Positions 10,322 through 20,503 are shown, counted from the first letter of the stretch. The stretch is DNA of 64,000 nt from JAWKTT01 sp041398965 (GCA_041398965.1 JAWKTT010000014.1:71208-135207); one strand, 5' to 3'. The notes: a model not told the origin generated them from the sequence alone. Numbers and translations are program-made.

Positions 10322-10810
10322 ATGTCTGACGATGCGAAACATTCGGTGAAGGCAGATGAGGCATGGAAGGATCGAGTCAAAACTGAGGACGCCGCACTTG
10401 AGGCGACGCTGAAGGCGGAAGCAGCCACGAAAGCGTCTGAGGGGGCGGATGCGGCTCCTGTCGAGGCTTCGGCGAAAGAACCAGAAGGAGCAGAAAACGT
10501 TGCGACCACCGATGGTTCCAAGGGGACAAAGAATCCGACGGAGTTGCCGCCGCCCGACTTCTCGATGTTGATTCAGATGTTATCAACGCAAGCGATGATC
10601 GGGCTGGGGATGTTTGCCGATCCGGCGACCGAAGACTCCGGTCCGCAACTTCATCTGGCGAAGCATTTCATCGACCTTCTCGGAGTGCTGGAACAGAAGA
10701 CGAAACGCAACCTCACCGGGCACGAAGATCAACTGTTGCAGGGAACCCTCCACGAACTGCGAATGATGTTCGTCGAGGTCAAGAAGGCCGAAACGAAACA
10801 GCCCGAGTAA
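10322..10810 (+). CDS. DUF1844 domain protein
   Basis: This protein has 162 residues from the ATG at 10322, which is preceded by GAGGAG at seven bases; that decides the start over an upstream alternative codon. The N-terminal 75 residues are charged and Ala/Glu-rich. The C-terminal half carries the DUF1844 signature: PPDFSMLIQMLSTQAMIGLG, then a conserved helix with HLAKHFIDLLGVLEQKTK. DUF1844 proteins are small helical proteins of unknown role found in Planctomycetota and other phyla. No enzymatic residues are evident. Confidence 0.8.
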   Translation: MSDDAKHSVKADEAWKDRVKTEDAALEATLKAEAATKASEGADAAPVEASAKEPEGAENVATTDGSKGTKNPTELPPPDFSMLIQMLSTQAMIGLGMFADPATEDSGPQLHLAKHFIDLLGVLEQKTKRNLTGHEDQLLQGTLHELRMMFVEVKKAETKQPE

Positions 10811-11007
10811 CTCTCGCAGATGGTCAATGTGGCCCCATTCATACGGCGAAGTTTCTCGTCCGTCGGGCGCTAAGGAGTTTAAACGGCAGGGATGTTGGCC
10901 CGACGAGACCGAACCATCGCCGCGGTTAGTTTCTTGCGGCACGATTAGACTCCGGCAAGTAGACTCCCGCAACGTAAAAGTTCATCAGCAAATGATTGGA
11001 AGATGGC

Positions 11008-11472
11008 ATGAGCATTGAAGAAAAGCTCGCTGAGTTAGGACTGCAACTTCGCGAAGCCCCACGACCAATCGCCGCGTATGTCCCGGCTGTGCGGACGGGG
11101 AATCTTGTCGTCGTCAGTGGGCAGTTGCCAACGACGGGGCAGACGTTGCTGGCGAAAGGGAAGGTGCCGCATGATGTCCCGATTGATCAGGCCCAGTCGG
11201 CGGCGGCACAGTGTGTGCTCAATGGCTTGGCTGTCTTAAAGGACGAACTCGATGGGGACCTCTCACGATTGAAACGAGTAGTTCGAATTGGAGTCTTCGT
11301 GCAAAGTAGCGATGGATTCGATCAACAGTCTCAGGTGGCCAATGGTGCATCGGAACTGTTGCAGAAGCTGCTGGGACCAGCCGGTCGACACGCTCGCGTG
11401 GCGGTCGGAGTCAATGCCCTGCCACTGAATGCGGCTGTCGAAATCGAGTTCCTATTCGAGGTCCTTGACTGA
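11008..11472 (+). CDS. RidA/YjgF-family protein
   Basis: This protein has 154 residues from the ATG at 11008, with GGAAG upstream. Its sequence matches the longer YjgF/YER057c branch: LRTGNLVVVSGQ-type strand (VRTGNLVVVSGQLP), a variable central loop, and GRHARVAVGVNALPLNAAVE at the C-terminus. RidA proteins form trimers that hydrolyse reactive enamine/imine intermediates. In this branch the canonical catalytic Arg is read in GRHARVAVG, though its exact alignment was not checked. It stands alone between DUF1844 and DUF2752. Confidence 0.88.
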   Translation: MSIEEKLAELGLQLREAPRPIAAYVPAVRTGNLVVVSGQLPTTGQTLLAKGKVPHDVPIDQAQSAAAQCVLNGLAVLKDELDGDLSRLKRVVRIGVFVQSSDGFDQQSQVANGASELLQKLLGPAGRHARVAVGVNALPLNAAVEIEFLFEVLD

Positions 11473-11561
11473 CCTCGTTGACGACCAAAGTCATCAACAA
11501 CAGTCTGCGATTGAACTTGCCGTACGTACCACTGGCTGCGGTCTCTCAGTTGACTTAATTC

Positions 11562-12074
11562 ATGAGTACAGCCCTCCCCACTCCGGAATCGCCAGATGAG
11601 TTCGACATCTCGATGTCCGACTGTCTGCCTGAGTCGGTCGAGTCGTGTTCCACAGGACTGACGTTACGCACGTTGCATTGGACCATGCTCGGGCTGGCGA
11701 CGCTCGTCCTCGTCATGGCGGCATCGTTGCGAGTTCGGAACGATCAACGAGTCGAGTTCTTCTTTGCGCCGGGGCATCCTCTTCCCGAAGCGTGCTCTGC
11801 AAAACGAACACTCGGGCTCGATTGCCCCGGCTGCGGGCTGACGCGCAGCTTTGTCTATCTGATGCAGGGGGACTTGGCTGCGTCACGGAAAGTCCACACA
11901 TTCGGCTGGTTGATGTTTCTCGTCGTGCTGGTTCAGTACCCGTATCGATACTGGGCTCTCCGCGATCCCCGGCAGCCGCCTTTCGGTCACCTGCTTCCCT
12001 GGACTCCTATCATGGGGATCGTTCTGCTCCTCTGGGCCGACTGGATTGTGCGGCAGATGAGCCTGACTCAATGA
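11562..12074 (+). CDS. DUF2752 membrane protein
   Basis: This 170-residue integral membrane protein has hydrophobic segments near residues 43-60, 118-132 and 150-165. It carries the DUF2752 signature GLDCPGCGLTRS followed by a short amphipathic stretch. The family is widespread and uncharacterised; the CPxCGxTR motif is its hallmark and could bind metal or form a disulfide. No clear Shine-Dalgarno precedes the ATG at 11562, so the exact start is uncertain. Confidence 0.85.
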   Translation: MSTALPTPESPDEFDISMSDCLPESVESCSTGLTLRTLHWTMLGLATLVLVMAASLRVRNDQRVEFFFAPGHPLPEACSAKRTLGLDCPGCGLTRSFVYLMQGDLAASRKVHTFGWLMFLVVLVQYPYRYWALRDPRQPPFGHLLPWTPIMGIVLLLWADWIVRQMSLTQ

Positions 12075-12270
12075 TGACATGCCCCATTCACCGGGCGCCA
12101 TGGAACAACGCGATGCATCGTATCGAGGTCATGTTTGTGTGACTGAGCGTCTATTCCGACTACGATACGTCGGGGTCGGCGAAGTGCGACACAATGTTGG
12201 CAAGGATGTTCGGACGTTGCTGGCAGGGACCTTTACACAGAACCTTTCATAGTCCTTCGGAACGGAAACA

Positions 12271-13644
12271 ATGACAGAATCAGTGCAAGCGGCGATCAAC
12301 TATTTGGCGGACCATGCTGACGAGCATCTGCGACAGTTGCAGGAGTTCTTGGCGATACCGACCGTCAGTGCGATTTCCGGCCATGCGGGGGATTGTCGTC
12401 GAGGGGCCGAGTGGGTCCATCAGCAACTCGTGGACGCCGGGATGACAGCGGAGATCGTCGAGACGGCTGGACATCCGATTGTGTATGGCGAGTGGACCGG
12501 AGCCGAAGGGGCGCCGACCGCGCTGATTTACGGTCACTACGACGTGCAACCTGCCGACCCGCTCGGAGAGTGGACGACCCCACCCTTTGAGGCGACGCTC
12601 CGAGATGGGAAACTGTTCGCTCGAGGGGCGACCGACGACAAGGGGCAACTCTTCACACATATTAAGAGTGTCGAAGCATGGCTGAAAACAGCGGGGCGTC
12701 TGCCGGTGAATGTGAAGTTTGTCATCGAGGGAGAGGAAGAGGTCGGGTCGAACAACCTCGACAACTATCTGGAGAGTCACCGTGAGGAACTCGCATGTGA
12801 TGTCTGTGTCATCAGCGATACGGCTCAGTATGGCGATGGGATTCCGGCGATCACTTATGGACTGCGGGGGATTCTCGCGTGCGAGATCACTTTGCAGGGG
12901 CCGAAGCAGGATTTGCATAGTGGCGTGTTTGGCGGGGCGGTCGCCAATCCGGTCAATGTGTTGTCAAAAATGATCGGGTCGTTGCATGATGAGTCCGGGC
13001 ATATTCGCGTTCCAGGGTTCTACGACGATGTTGTCCCCTTAACGGACGAAGAGAGAAAAGGGTTGGCTGCTCTCCCCTTCAACGAGGGGGCGTTCTGCGA
13101 ATCAATCGGCATTCCGGCCCCTCATGGAGAAACAGGATTCACGAGTCTGGAACGCCGCTGGGCGCGTCCGACGTGTGACGTCAACGGCATGTTCGGCGGT
13201 TACCAGGGGGAAGGGCCGAAGACGATTATCCCGGCCAAGGCAACCGCGAAAATCACTTGTCGACTGGTCCCCCATCAAGACCCACACGCTTTAACCGCTG
13301 CGGTCGAAGCGTATCTCCGCGCACAGTGTCCGCCGGGCGTGACTATGACTTTTCAATCCTTTCACGGAGCCCCCGCTGTGTTGTGCGATCGGACGAGTCC
13401 GTTCATGGAGGCCGCCCGGGAGGCGGTCGCGGCAGGCTTTGGGAAGGCTCCCGTCTTGATTCGTGAAGGGGGATCGATCCCGGTCGTTGGCTCCTTCAAG
13501 AGAATTCTTGGTGTCGATACCTTGCTACTGGGGTGGGGACGCAACACCGATAACCTGCATAGTCCCAACGAACACATTCATCTTGCCGATTTCCAGAACG
13601 GCACCCGTGCCAGCGCTCACCTTTGGAACACGCTGGGAAAGTAA
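12271..13644 (+). CDS. M20-family dipeptidase
   Basis: This 457-residue protein is of full family length. The metal and catalytic motifs are all present: GHYDVQP (His89, Asp91), ARGATDDKGQ (bridging Asp near 122) and IEGEEEVGS (catalytic Glu and metal Glu near 155-156), plus the dimerisation-domain His in DLHSGVFGG and a late His in LHSPNEH. No signal peptide is seen, so it is probably cytoplasmic. M20 dipeptidases are di-zinc enzymes that cleave dipeptides or related amides. The start ATG at 12271 has GGAA upstream. It is monocistronic by spacing. Confidence 0.92.
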   Translation: MTESVQAAINYLADHADEHLRQLQEFLAIPTVSAISGHAGDCRRGAEWVHQQLVDAGMTAEIVETAGHPIVYGEWTGAEGAPTALIYGHYDVQPADPLGEWTTPPFEATLRDGKLFARGATDDKGQLFTHIKSVEAWLKTAGRLPVNVKFVIEGEEEVGSNNLDNYLESHREELACDVCVISDTAQYGDGIPAITYGLRGILACEITLQGPKQDLHSGVFGGAVANPVNVLSKMIGSLHDESGHIRVPGFYDDVVPLTDEERKGLAALPFNEGAFCESIGIPAPHGETGFTSLERRWARPTCDVNGMFGGYQGEGPKTIIPAKATAKITCRLVPHQDPHALTAAVEAYLRAQCPPGVTMTFQSFHGAPAVLCDRTSPFMEAAREAVAAGFGKAPVLIREGGSIPVVGSFKRILGVDTLLLGWGRNTDNLHSPNEHIHLADFQNGTRASAHLWNTLGK

Positions 13645-13775
13645 CGCGCGACTTGCATTTGATACGCCATCACGGCACATGAAAACATCGCCCAAACTCA
13701 CCGCCACATCCCGGAAACTCCCGGCAACTCATCAACTTGAAAGCTGAAATCCCCTTTGTTGCCGAGAGGTATCTC

Positions 13776-13804
13776 TTGACACTCCAATTTTCTCAGACAA
13801 TAAT
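13776..13804 (+). promoter_or_regulatory. Sigma-70-like promoter for lipoprotein gene
   Basis: TTGACA at 13776-13781 is a perfect -35 box. A 17-base spacer leads to AATAAT at 13799-13804 (five of six consensus bases). It would give a 5' leader of about 120 bases before the lipoprotein ATG at 13932. Confidence 0.6.
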
Positions 13805-13931
13805 CGATGGCGACTGATAGGTACTTTCCAGGAGTTTTTCCCGCAAGGAATCACTTGCTTCAACTCTTTCCCTGTCACGTCATTGCCGTTCGGTCGACTT
13901 CCCCTGATCTACGTACAAGATTGACACTCTC

Positions 13932-14372
13932 ATGATTCAACATCGGTTTCCGCGAACGGTGTTCGCTGCGCTTTGTGCTGTGGGGTTGATGTTTCAGGTC
14001 GGATGTGGTGGCGGGGGTGGCGATGCCGACCCGAATCTGACGAGCGTCACAGGGAAGATTACCGCTGGAGGATCACCGGTCACCAGTGGGACGATTGCGT
14101 TCGTCTCGAACGATGGCAAGACAACCTACTCGGGAAAAATTTCCGAGGATGGCACGTACGAAATCATGGCTTCCGGGACCGCTTCCGGGGCTCTTCCTGG
14201 TGATTACAAAGTCGGTGTCACCTCTTGGAAGACCGAACCGACCATGGATGCAGATGGCAAGCCGACCCCCGGCGAACGTGCCGTCGACGAAAAGTTTAGC
14301 GACCCAGGCAAGTCAGGGGTCACCGTCACCGTGGAAAAGGGGAAGTCGACCTACGATATTGATTTGAAATAG
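13932..14372 (+). CDS. Small planctomycete lipoprotein with Ig/transthyretin-like fold
   Basis: This 146-residue protein has an N-terminal lipoprotein signal with lipobox FQVGC (lipidated Cys25) and a Gly-rich linker. One domain follows: [20 protein letters not shown], then GDYKVGV. This is the pattern of the carboxypeptidase-regulatory/transthyretin-like domain found in hundreds of planctomycete lipoproteins. It sits immediately upstream of a DUF1559 pseudopilin gene on the same strand, a very common pairing in this phylum. Its role is unknown; probably envelope-located. Confidence 0.85.
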   Translation: MIQHRFPRTVFAALCAVGLMFQVGCGGGGGDADPNLTSVTGKITAGGSPVTSGTIAFVSNDGKTTYSGKISEDGTYEIMASGTASGALPGDYKVGVTSWKTEPTMDADGKPTPGERAVDEKFSDPGKSGVTVTVEKGKSTYDIDLK

Positions 14373-14493
14373 TGATCGTTCGTTGTGTCCGGGCGTGAGT
14401 CACAAGAGATTAGAAGAAAGTCTTACGCGGCGATTGGCGGGGTGTTTCCCGCAGGGTTTTAATCTGTTCATGTTTTTGAGAGAGAGGTGCGAG

Positions 14494-15414
14494 ATGTTGA
14501 GAACACGGCGCGCGTTTACACTCATCGAACTGTTGGTGGTGATTGCCATCATTGCCATTCTGGTCGCGTTGTTGCTCCCGGCGGTGCAGTCCGTCCGCGA
14601 AGCAGCCCGCCGCAGCCAGTGTCAGGATCACCTGCACAACTTGGTGATTGCGATGCACAACTACGAGGGAACCCACAAAGTCTATCCGTATGCAAGCACC
14701 TATGGATTGGGGGGACCCAACCACACTTGGGTGGAATTCATCGCTCCATTCATCGAACAGAAGCCGTTTTATGATTCCATCAACTGGAACATTAACATTG
14801 CCTCGGGGACGAATGCGACATTGATCAATGGTGTCTACTTCGACATTCTTGGTTGCCCTTCGAACCCAGATGCACGAAATGGGAAGACGACGGGAGGTGG
14901 CAATTTCTCAGAAATGGGCGCTGCGACTCAGCCACTGCACTACGTCTTGAATGGCGGCCCCACGACGCCGGATGCTCGCACACCTGATTGCCCAGCGCCA
15001 TTGACACATTGCGATACCGGCTCGATTTGGGCTTCGTCGCACACTCAGCCCATCACCCGACATCCTGGACCATTTGCGCCACGAGGTGTGACACGTTGTA
15101 CTGTTGCCGCTTTACTTGATGGTACCAGCAATGTGTTCATGCTCGGTGAACGCAAGGCCGAAGGCTGCAACTGGGGCGGAGCATTCTCGACAAACTTCCC
15201 CGGAGCCTTTACCGGCCAGAAGCCAAACAGCCCGACGAGAAACACCAACACGGGTGACTACAAAGCCAACTGTGGCTTCTCGGGGTATCACCCTGGTGGG
15301 GTTCACATGGGAATGGGTGACGGCAAAGTCGCCTTCATCAGCGACAACATCGACTTCCAGTTGTGGAACTGGTTGGCCCACAAGTCGGACGGCAATCCAG
15401 CGAATGTTCCGTAA
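14494..15414 (+). CDS. DUF1559 protein with prepilin-type N-terminus
   Basis: This protein has 306 residues from the ATG at 14494, preceded by AGAGAGG; an in-frame extension to 14383 has no support. It begins [20 protein letters not shown], a class III prepilin signal with cleavage before Phe and the conserved Glu5. A DUF1559 domain follows, including the C-terminal [14 protein letters not shown] motif with its invariant DG. DUF1559 proteins are massively duplicated in planctomycetes and are thought to form pseudopilus-like or surface structures. It follows the lipoprotein gene, and a strong terminator lies 30 bases past its stop. Confidence 0.93.
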   Translation: MLRTRRAFTLIELLVVIAIIAILVALLLPAVQSVREAARRSQCQDHLHNLVIAMHNYEGTHKVYPYASTYGLGGPNHTWVEFIAPFIEQKPFYDSINWNINIASGTNATLINGVYFDILGCPSNPDARNGKTTGGGNFSEMGAATQPLHYVLNGGPTTPDARTPDCPAPLTHCDTGSIWASSHTQPITRHPGPFAPRGVTRCTVAALLDGTSNVFMLGERKAEGCNWGGAFSTNFPGAFTGQKPNSPTRNTNTGDYKANCGFSGYHPGGVHMGMGDGKVAFISDNIDFQLWNWLAHKSDGNPANVP

Positions 15415-15446
15415 CGACGATCACAGCATCTGCTAACCCCTCTCGC

Positions 15447-15489
15447 AATCCCCTCGCATCACACACGATGGCGAGGGGATTGTTTTTTT
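15447..15489 (+). terminator. Rho-independent terminator after DUF1559 gene
   Basis: An 11-bp stem (AATCCCCTCGC at 15447-15457 with GCGAGGGGATT at 15471-15481) is extended by ATC/GAT and closed by a short loop. It is followed by a T-rich run at 15481-15489. Confidence 0.88.
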
Positions 15490-15694
15490 GTCCCCCCCGG
15501 TTCCCATGGAGGTTCGCGGAGCAAGACAGGGGAGCGTTGGCAAGGGATGTTCTACGGGTTCTTGGTGATTCGGCAATCGCGGCGACTTGCCTAGTGCCGC
15601 TCTGGGCAAGGCTGGGGCAGGAGGACTATGATGCAGTCATACGAGGGGTTCCCCTCTGATTCTGGCAACAGGTTTCCGCACCGCGGAGTGCATC

Positions 15695-16240
15695 ATGAAA
15701 GTTCAACATCGTCGACCGAGTGCATCTCAACTGGCGCTGAGGTTGTTTCAGCGAACGCTGCATCCGGAACTCTTTACGCGCGTCGCCGAGGCCGAACTTC
15801 GGCTGGGTGACTTTGTCGCCATCTTTCGTATCTGTGAGGCGGGACACACCGTCGAGATTCGAAAGGGGAATGTCACCCTGATGGAAGTGATGGGGCCATA
15901 TGATCAGGACCTTCCCGAGAGGGGACGCTGTTTCGGCTACCACTTGCGGGGGTCTCGTGATGCGTCCCATGCCCTCGAATGCGGCATCCAATATTGCTGT
16001 AGCGCGCAACTGGAACAACTCGAACCGGAACTCTTCTGGGACGCTCAACAGGAGTTATCGCGCGACGCCCAACGGGCCTTCTTGACCTACGAATTTCCCA
16101 CCGAAGGTCATCGCCTCGCCCCGGCCCCACTCAGCACAATCGAAGCCGAACTAACTCGCGACTCTCTCGTCGTTCATGCTTTCCATACCTTCCCGGAAAG
16201 CCTGACGATCCTGCGGACACAGTCGCTGTTGCAGTTCTGA
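15695..16240 (+). CDS. DUF2617 family protein
   Basis: This 181-residue soluble protein has the DUF2617 landmarks: RLFQRTLHPELF near the N-terminus, ELFWDAQQEL in the middle and HTFPESLTILRTQSLL at the C-terminus. These conserved blocks are recalled from the planctomycete family, not checked by search. No signal peptide or membrane segment is seen, and no catalytic motif is obvious. It is followed after 60 bases by the convergent DUF58 gene. Function is unknown. Confidence 0.75.
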   Translation: MKVQHRRPSASQLALRLFQRTLHPELFTRVAEAELRLGDFVAIFRICEAGHTVEIRKGNVTLMEVMGPYDQDLPERGRCFGYHLRGSRDASHALECGIQYCCSAQLEQLEPELFWDAQQELSRDAQRAFLTYEFPTEGHRLAPAPLSTIEAELTRDSLVVHAFHTFPESLTILRTQSLLQF

Positions 16241-16299
16241 GTTCGTCGGGAAAAAGTCGCCAATGATGGAACACACCGACCCGCCAATGAGATCAGCAG

Positions 16300-17301
16300 C
16301 TAAACGGCTGGGGGAGTGTCGGAGCGATCGGTGGATGTGGGTGGAGTGGTCGGCGATGGGTCATCGCGAAGAAGCGACATATTGCCGCGGTGTCTTTGCG
16401 GACCGGTGAATTGCCGAGCATGCAGGAAGTGGCTCAGTCTCAGGCCGATCTCTTCGTCGGTCAGGATTTGCAGGTAGTCGATTCCACAAAACTGACATCG
16501 CTGCCGGACGTCGGCAGAGAATTGCTCCATCGCTTCCCGATAGACGGCCCGAAAGGCCCAAGGCTCGGCGAAGAGTTCTTCGTTCCCTTCAATGTCGCGG
16601 AAGATGACCGAGTCGTCGAACGGGAGTTCTAATTCGTCTCGATGCAGAATGTGCAACAGGAGAACTTCGTGCCCCGAGTGCTGCAATTTCCCCAACGACT
16701 CGTAGAGGTGATCGAGCGGCGTCAGCAGGTCTGAAAGTATGACAACCAGTCCCCGCCGAGGAAGACGCTCGGCTAATCCTGAGACCACTTTCCCGAGGTC
16801 TGTCTCTCCGTCAGGTACAGTTCCTTCGAGGAGTTCGACCATTCGGGGGAGTTGCGACGACAGGCTGCTCGGGCGATGCTCTCGCGACTGCGTCGTACTG
16901 ACGGCGGAGAATCCGACCGAGTCTCGTTGTTTCAATAACACGGCCGCCATGGCGACGGCAATGGTTGACGCGACATCGAACTTGCTGCGAGAGTTCGGTT
17001 GCGCGGCATCTGCCCCGTAGTTCATCGACCGGGACGCATCGACAAAGAAGTGTGCCCGCAGATTTGACTCTTCTTCAAATCGCTTGACATAGTATCGATC
17101 CGTCCGACCGAGAACCTTCCAGTCAATGTTGCGGAGGTCGTCGCCGGGATAATACGCACGATGATCGGCAAACTCGGGGGAAAGTCCGTGCAGTGGACTG
17201 CGGTGCATTCCGGAGACCGACCCTTCCATGGGCAATCGCGCCTTCAGGCCGATCGCCGCGATCCGGCCAACCACGTCAGGATTGAAGTACCCTTTGGACA
17301 T
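16300..17301 (-). CDS. DUF58 domain protein (MoxR partner)
   Basis: This 333-residue protein carries the DUF58 signature YYPGDDLRNIDWKVLGRTDRY near residues 50-70. A vWA-like region follows: FFVDASRSMNYG as a MIDAS-type DxSxS, with a later VILSDLLTP strand. The start codon overlaps the 3' end of the upstream moxR gene by 26 bases, indicating translational coupling. MoxR/DUF58 pairs are thought to act as a chaperone-like AAA+ ATPase and its adaptor or substrate receptor. Here the target is not visible: no further BatA-like genes follow, and the operon ends. Confidence 0.92.
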   Translation of the reverse strand: MSKGYFNPDVVGRIAAIGLKARLPMEGSVSGMHRSPLHGLSPEFADHRAYYPGDDLRNIDWKVLGRTDRYYVKRFEEESNLRAHFFVDASRSMNYGADAAQPNSRSKFDVASTIAVAMAAVLLKQRDSVGFSAVSTTQSREHRPSSLSSQLPRMVELLEGTVPDGETDLGKVVSGLAERLPRRGLVVILSDLLTPLDHLYESLGKLQHSGHEVLLLHILHRDELELPFDDSVIFRDIEGNEELFAEPWAFRAVYREAMEQFSADVRQRCQFCGIDYLQILTDEEIGLRLSHFLHARQFTGPQRHRGNMSLLRDDPSPTTPPTSTDRSDTPPAV

Positions 17302-18310
17302 GTGCGCTATTGCCTGCCGAAGACGAATGGAGGGGAACAGTGTCGATCAGTTTGGCAATCACCGAGTCGGGAGTCATCCCCTCCGCTTCGGCATTGTACG
17401 ACAGGACGATTCGGTGCCGTAACACCGGAGCCGCCAACGAGCGGATGTCCTCGATGTCGACCTCCGGACGCCCCGAAAGGGCAGCTTTCGCCTTGGCGGC
17501 TTGAATCAGCGACTGTCCGCCGCGTGGTCCGACACCCCAGAGAATCCAGTTCTTGACGAAGGCCGGAACCTTCTCGTCGTCGCGACGAGTCGCCCGGACC
17601 AGTTCCATGACATAGTCAACCAGGAGATCACTGATCGGGATGCGGCGAACGAGTTTCTGGAGTTCAAGTACCTCTTCTGCCCCGAGAACTGGCTGAGGAT
17701 TGCCACTATCAAAACCGGACATCATTCGGTAAATCTGACGCTCTTCGTCCCGTGTGGGGTACTTGACGAGAACCTTCATCAGGAAGCGGTCGAGTTGAGC
17801 TTCTGGCAGCGGATAAGTCCCCTCTTGCTCGATCGGGTTTTGTGTGGCGAGCACGAAGAAGGGCGACGGCAGTGGATAGTGATGCATTCCTGCTGTGACG
17901 TTCTTTTCCTGCATCCCCTGCAACAGAGCCGCTTGCGTCTTGGGAGGGGTACGGTTGATCTCATCGGCCAACAATAAGTTGGTGAAGATCGGTCCTTTCA
18001 CAAACTTGAATTCCCGCTCCCCGGTCGAACGATCTTCGTAAAGCACTTCTGTTCCGGTAATGTCCGACGGCATCAGATCGGGGGTAAACTGAATCCGTCC
18101 GAAATCGAGGGACAGCGATTTGGCCAGCGTACTGACAAGCAATGTCTTGGCGAGTCCGGGAACCCCTTCCAAGATACAGTGCCCCCCGGCAAAGATCGAC
18201 ACGAGCAGTTGCTCCACCGTCGCCTCTTGACCGACCACAACAGTCGAGACTTGTTCCCGAATCTGTTGTTGTGCAGCGTTCAGTTTTTCAAGAGATTCGA
18301 TCTCAGACAT
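17276..18310 (-). CDS. MoxR-family AAA+ ATPase
   Basis: This protein has 344 residues from the ATG at 18310; an in-frame extension to 18379 lacks similarity. It has Walker A GVPGLAKT near residues 49-56, Walker B LLADEINRTPPKTQ, a sensor region LATQNPIEQEGTYPLPEAQLD and the MoxR lid domain, all typical. It is the first gene of a two-gene operon with DUF58. Confidence 0.95.
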   Translation of the reverse strand: MSEIESLEKLNAAQQQIREQVSTVVVGQEATVEQLLVSIFAGGHCILEGVPGLAKTLLVSTLAKSLSLDFGRIQFTPDLMPSDITGTEVLYEDRSTGEREFKFVKGPIFTNLLLADEINRTPPKTQAALLQGMQEKNVTAGMHHYPLPSPFFVLATQNPIEQEGTYPLPEAQLDRFLMKVLVKYPTRDEERQIYRMMSGFDSGNPQPVLGAEEVLELQKLVRRIPISDLLVDYVMELVRATRRDDEKVPAFVKNWILWGVGPRGGQSLIQAAKAKAALSGRPEVDIEDIRSLAAPVLRHRIVLSYNAEAEGMTPDSVIAKLIDTVPLHSSSAGNSAHVQRVLQS

Positions 18311-18397
18311 GGAGAACCGGGGAATGAAGGTGATGCCCCGTGTCGAACACGAATGCTCGACACGGGTCTGGTAAGGCAACGTCTTAACGGGAGGTCA

Positions 18398-19708
18398 TCA
18401 AACGAACTTGGTGACACCTGGCCTTGGGACAGATCGAAACTCGACTGGGCTGTTCCAGCCATCGTTGATTTCCGGAACCAGTTTCTCGGTTGCGGCAAGT
18501 GCCTGCTCCCAAGTGATCTGCTTTCCAGTGTAACCTGCGGTGCGTCCCATGATGGCCATTAATGTGCTTTGCACCATGCGGTCACCATCGTTGACGACGT
18601 CTCCTCGACGGATGTGCTGGAAGAGGAAGTCGTGCTCCAGTTGATACATACTGGGGGTGTTCCCTTCATACCTCCAGGCGTTTTCGCCGGTGATATACAC
18701 GCCGCGAGCGATGTTGGCCTGCCCCTTGCTCCCGAGGATGTAACAGTTATTTTCGCCGTAACAGCCGGTAATCTGACGCTGCGAAATTGAAGCGCGTGTT
18801 CCGTCCGGCCAAACGTAGTCGACCTGAACATGGTCAAAGATGTCCCCCCCTTCGGAGGGAATCTGTCGACCCCCAACAGCCGAGCAGGACGCAGGCGGCG
18901 TATCTCCTTTGGCCCAGGCAATCCAGTCAACAGTGTGGCAGGCCTGTTCGACGAGTCCGTCGCCTGAGATCCAGGTGAAGTTGTACCAGTTCCGAAGCAT
19001 CCACTCTAAGTCGGTGACGTTCTCGCCACGACGACTCGCCGCCTGCATCGGACGGACGGGACCTGTCAGATAAGTCCCTAGCACCGACAAGACATCGCCG
19101 ATGTCTCCATTGAGGACGCGCTTAAACATCTCCGCCCGGGGAATGTCGTAGCGCCAGCAGAATCCAGCAAGCACGGAAATTGGTTTCGTCTTCGAGAGTC
19201 GAACCGTCTCCATCACCGATTTCACCCCATCGAAATCGGTCGCCATGGGCTTCTCGATAAAGATGTGTTTGCCCGCTTCAACAGCCGCCTTGAAGTGGGG
19301 AGGCCGAAATCCGGGAGGGGTACACAACAGGACGACATCGCAGGAATCGATCACCTTCTGATAGGCATCGAACCCGACAAACCGATGTTCTTCGTCGACG
19401 GCGATACGGTCTGCCACCCCTTTATTTCTGGCGAGGCTGCCGAGCGACGATTCGATCCGCTCGGGGAAGACATCCCCCATGGCGACGAGCTTCGTGTTCT
19501 TATCTGCGGTGAGCGCGTTCTCTGCCGCTCCGGTTCCGCGTCCCCCACAACCGACCAAACCAATCCGCAGTATTTCGTCCCCATCGGCGTATGCTCGAGC
19601 TGCTCCCGGCATCGAAGCGGCCAGTGCCCCCAAGGCCATCGCCCCCGCCCCCTGTTTCAGAAATTGTCGCCGACTGGCAGCGTTCATTTCGGTCTGCTGT
19701 TGATTCAT
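18398..19708 (-). CDS. Gfo/Idh/MocA oxidoreductase with Tat signal
   Basis: This protein has about 436 residues. A twin-arginine signal (SRRQFLKQGAGAMALGAL) predicts Tat export. A Rossmann nucleotide-binding motif GLVGCGGRGTG is followed by the EKPMA motif typical of Gfo/Idh/MocA enzymes, where the Lys is catalytic. The C-terminal domain contains HTVDWIAWA. ATG 19708 with GGAG upstream was preferred over a GTG five codons earlier; ATG 19687 is also possible. Such exported NAD(P)-dependent oxidoreductases are abundant in planctomycetes and presumably act on sugars; the substrate is unknown. Confidence 0.93.
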   Translation of the reverse strand: MNQQQTEMNAASRRQFLKQGAGAMALGALAASMPGAARAYADGDEILRIGLVGCGGRGTGAAENALTADKNTKLVAMGDVFPERIESSLGSLARNKGVADRIAVDEEHRFVGFDAYQKVIDSCDVVLLCTPPGFRPPHFKAAVEAGKHIFIEKPMATDFDGVKSVMETVRLSKTKPISVLAGFCWRYDIPRAEMFKRVLNGDIGDVLSVLGTYLTGPVRPMQAASRRGENVTDLEWMLRNWYNFTWISGDGLVEQACHTVDWIAWAKGDTPPASCSAVGGRQIPSEGGDIFDHVQVDYVWPDGTRASISQRQITGCYGENNCYILGSKGQANIARGVYITGENAWRYEGNTPSMYQLEHDFLFQHIRRGDVVNDGDRMVQSTLMAIMGRTAGYTGKQITWEQALAATEKLVPEINDGWNSPVEFRSVPRPGVTKFV

Positions 19709-20429
19709 TGAAGCAATCTCCACGCGCGAAAAGAGTCAGGAAACTTTCTCCATGGGCACAAGGCGGCCTTCGACTCACCGTGCCGATGTCACCAGTAATG
19801 TAAGGGACGGCCCAAGCGGACGTCCAGCATACTCTTTGGTAAACCCAGATATGTCCCGATTTCAGATTGGCTGCACAGGGAAGAAATGTTGACTTCCTTC
19901 GCCCCAAGACGGCTCGCCGTTGCCGAACTCGTTATTGGACATCGGCTGATTGGGCGACACGACAGACGACGCTACGAAGACGCGAACCCGCACAGATCCC
20001 AGGATGACCAGCGAGTCTCAATGGCAGGCCAATGCGCCGCCACTTCTCCAATCGTGAAGAGTTCATGCAAAGACGATGAGCCATCGAGACTTGGCAACTC
20101 CCCGTCGCGGACACGACGTTCCACGAATCTGTCCACAGCACCCGCACAGACGACGCCATTTCGTCTTACGTGCCAACATCGACCATCGCGAAATCAACGC
20201 CGCCCAGGAATTCAAGGACTCCCCGCCCCACGACAAACACCTCCCTCAACCCCAACAGACTCTCTCAACGTCCGAGCGTCCTGAAGACTGACAAGCCCAT
20301 TTTTTCGAAATATTCGTGCGTTAGAGTCGATGCCTGCTGGAGAGATGTCGCTTGCAAGTTTCTATCAAGGGTTTATCATACGCACCGCAACGAGGTGAGT
20401 CGCCGCAAGTCATTGCAGCACAAATCTCT
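19709..20429. other. Intergenic region upstream of tRNA-Arg
   Basis: About 720 bases lie between the divergent oxidoreductase gene and tRNA-Arg. No reading frame here has recognisable protein features. It must contain the oxidoreductase and tRNA promoters, but none was confidently placed. Confidence 0.4.
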
Positions 20430-20503
20430 GCACCCCTAGCTCAATTGGATAGAGCGTCGGTCTACGAAGCCGAAGGTTGCAGGTTCGATTCCTGCGGGGT
20501 GTA
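20430..20503 (+). tRNA. tRNA-Arg (anticodon ACG)
   Basis: The 74-nt cloverleaf folds by eye. The acceptor stem GCACCCC pairs with GGGGTGT (one G-U pair). The D arm is GCTC/GAGC. The anticodon stem TCGGT/GCCGA carries loop CTACGAA (anticodon ACG). The variable loop is AGGTT, and the T arm GCAGG/CCTGC has loop TTCGATT. CCA is not encoded. The tRNA marks the left edge of the accessory region; tRNA genes are common integration sites. Confidence 0.95.

Noticed and set aside
19886..20284. 132-codon plus-strand frame before tRNA-Arg
   Set aside because: Low-complexity Pro/Arg/Thr translation without features; probably chance.
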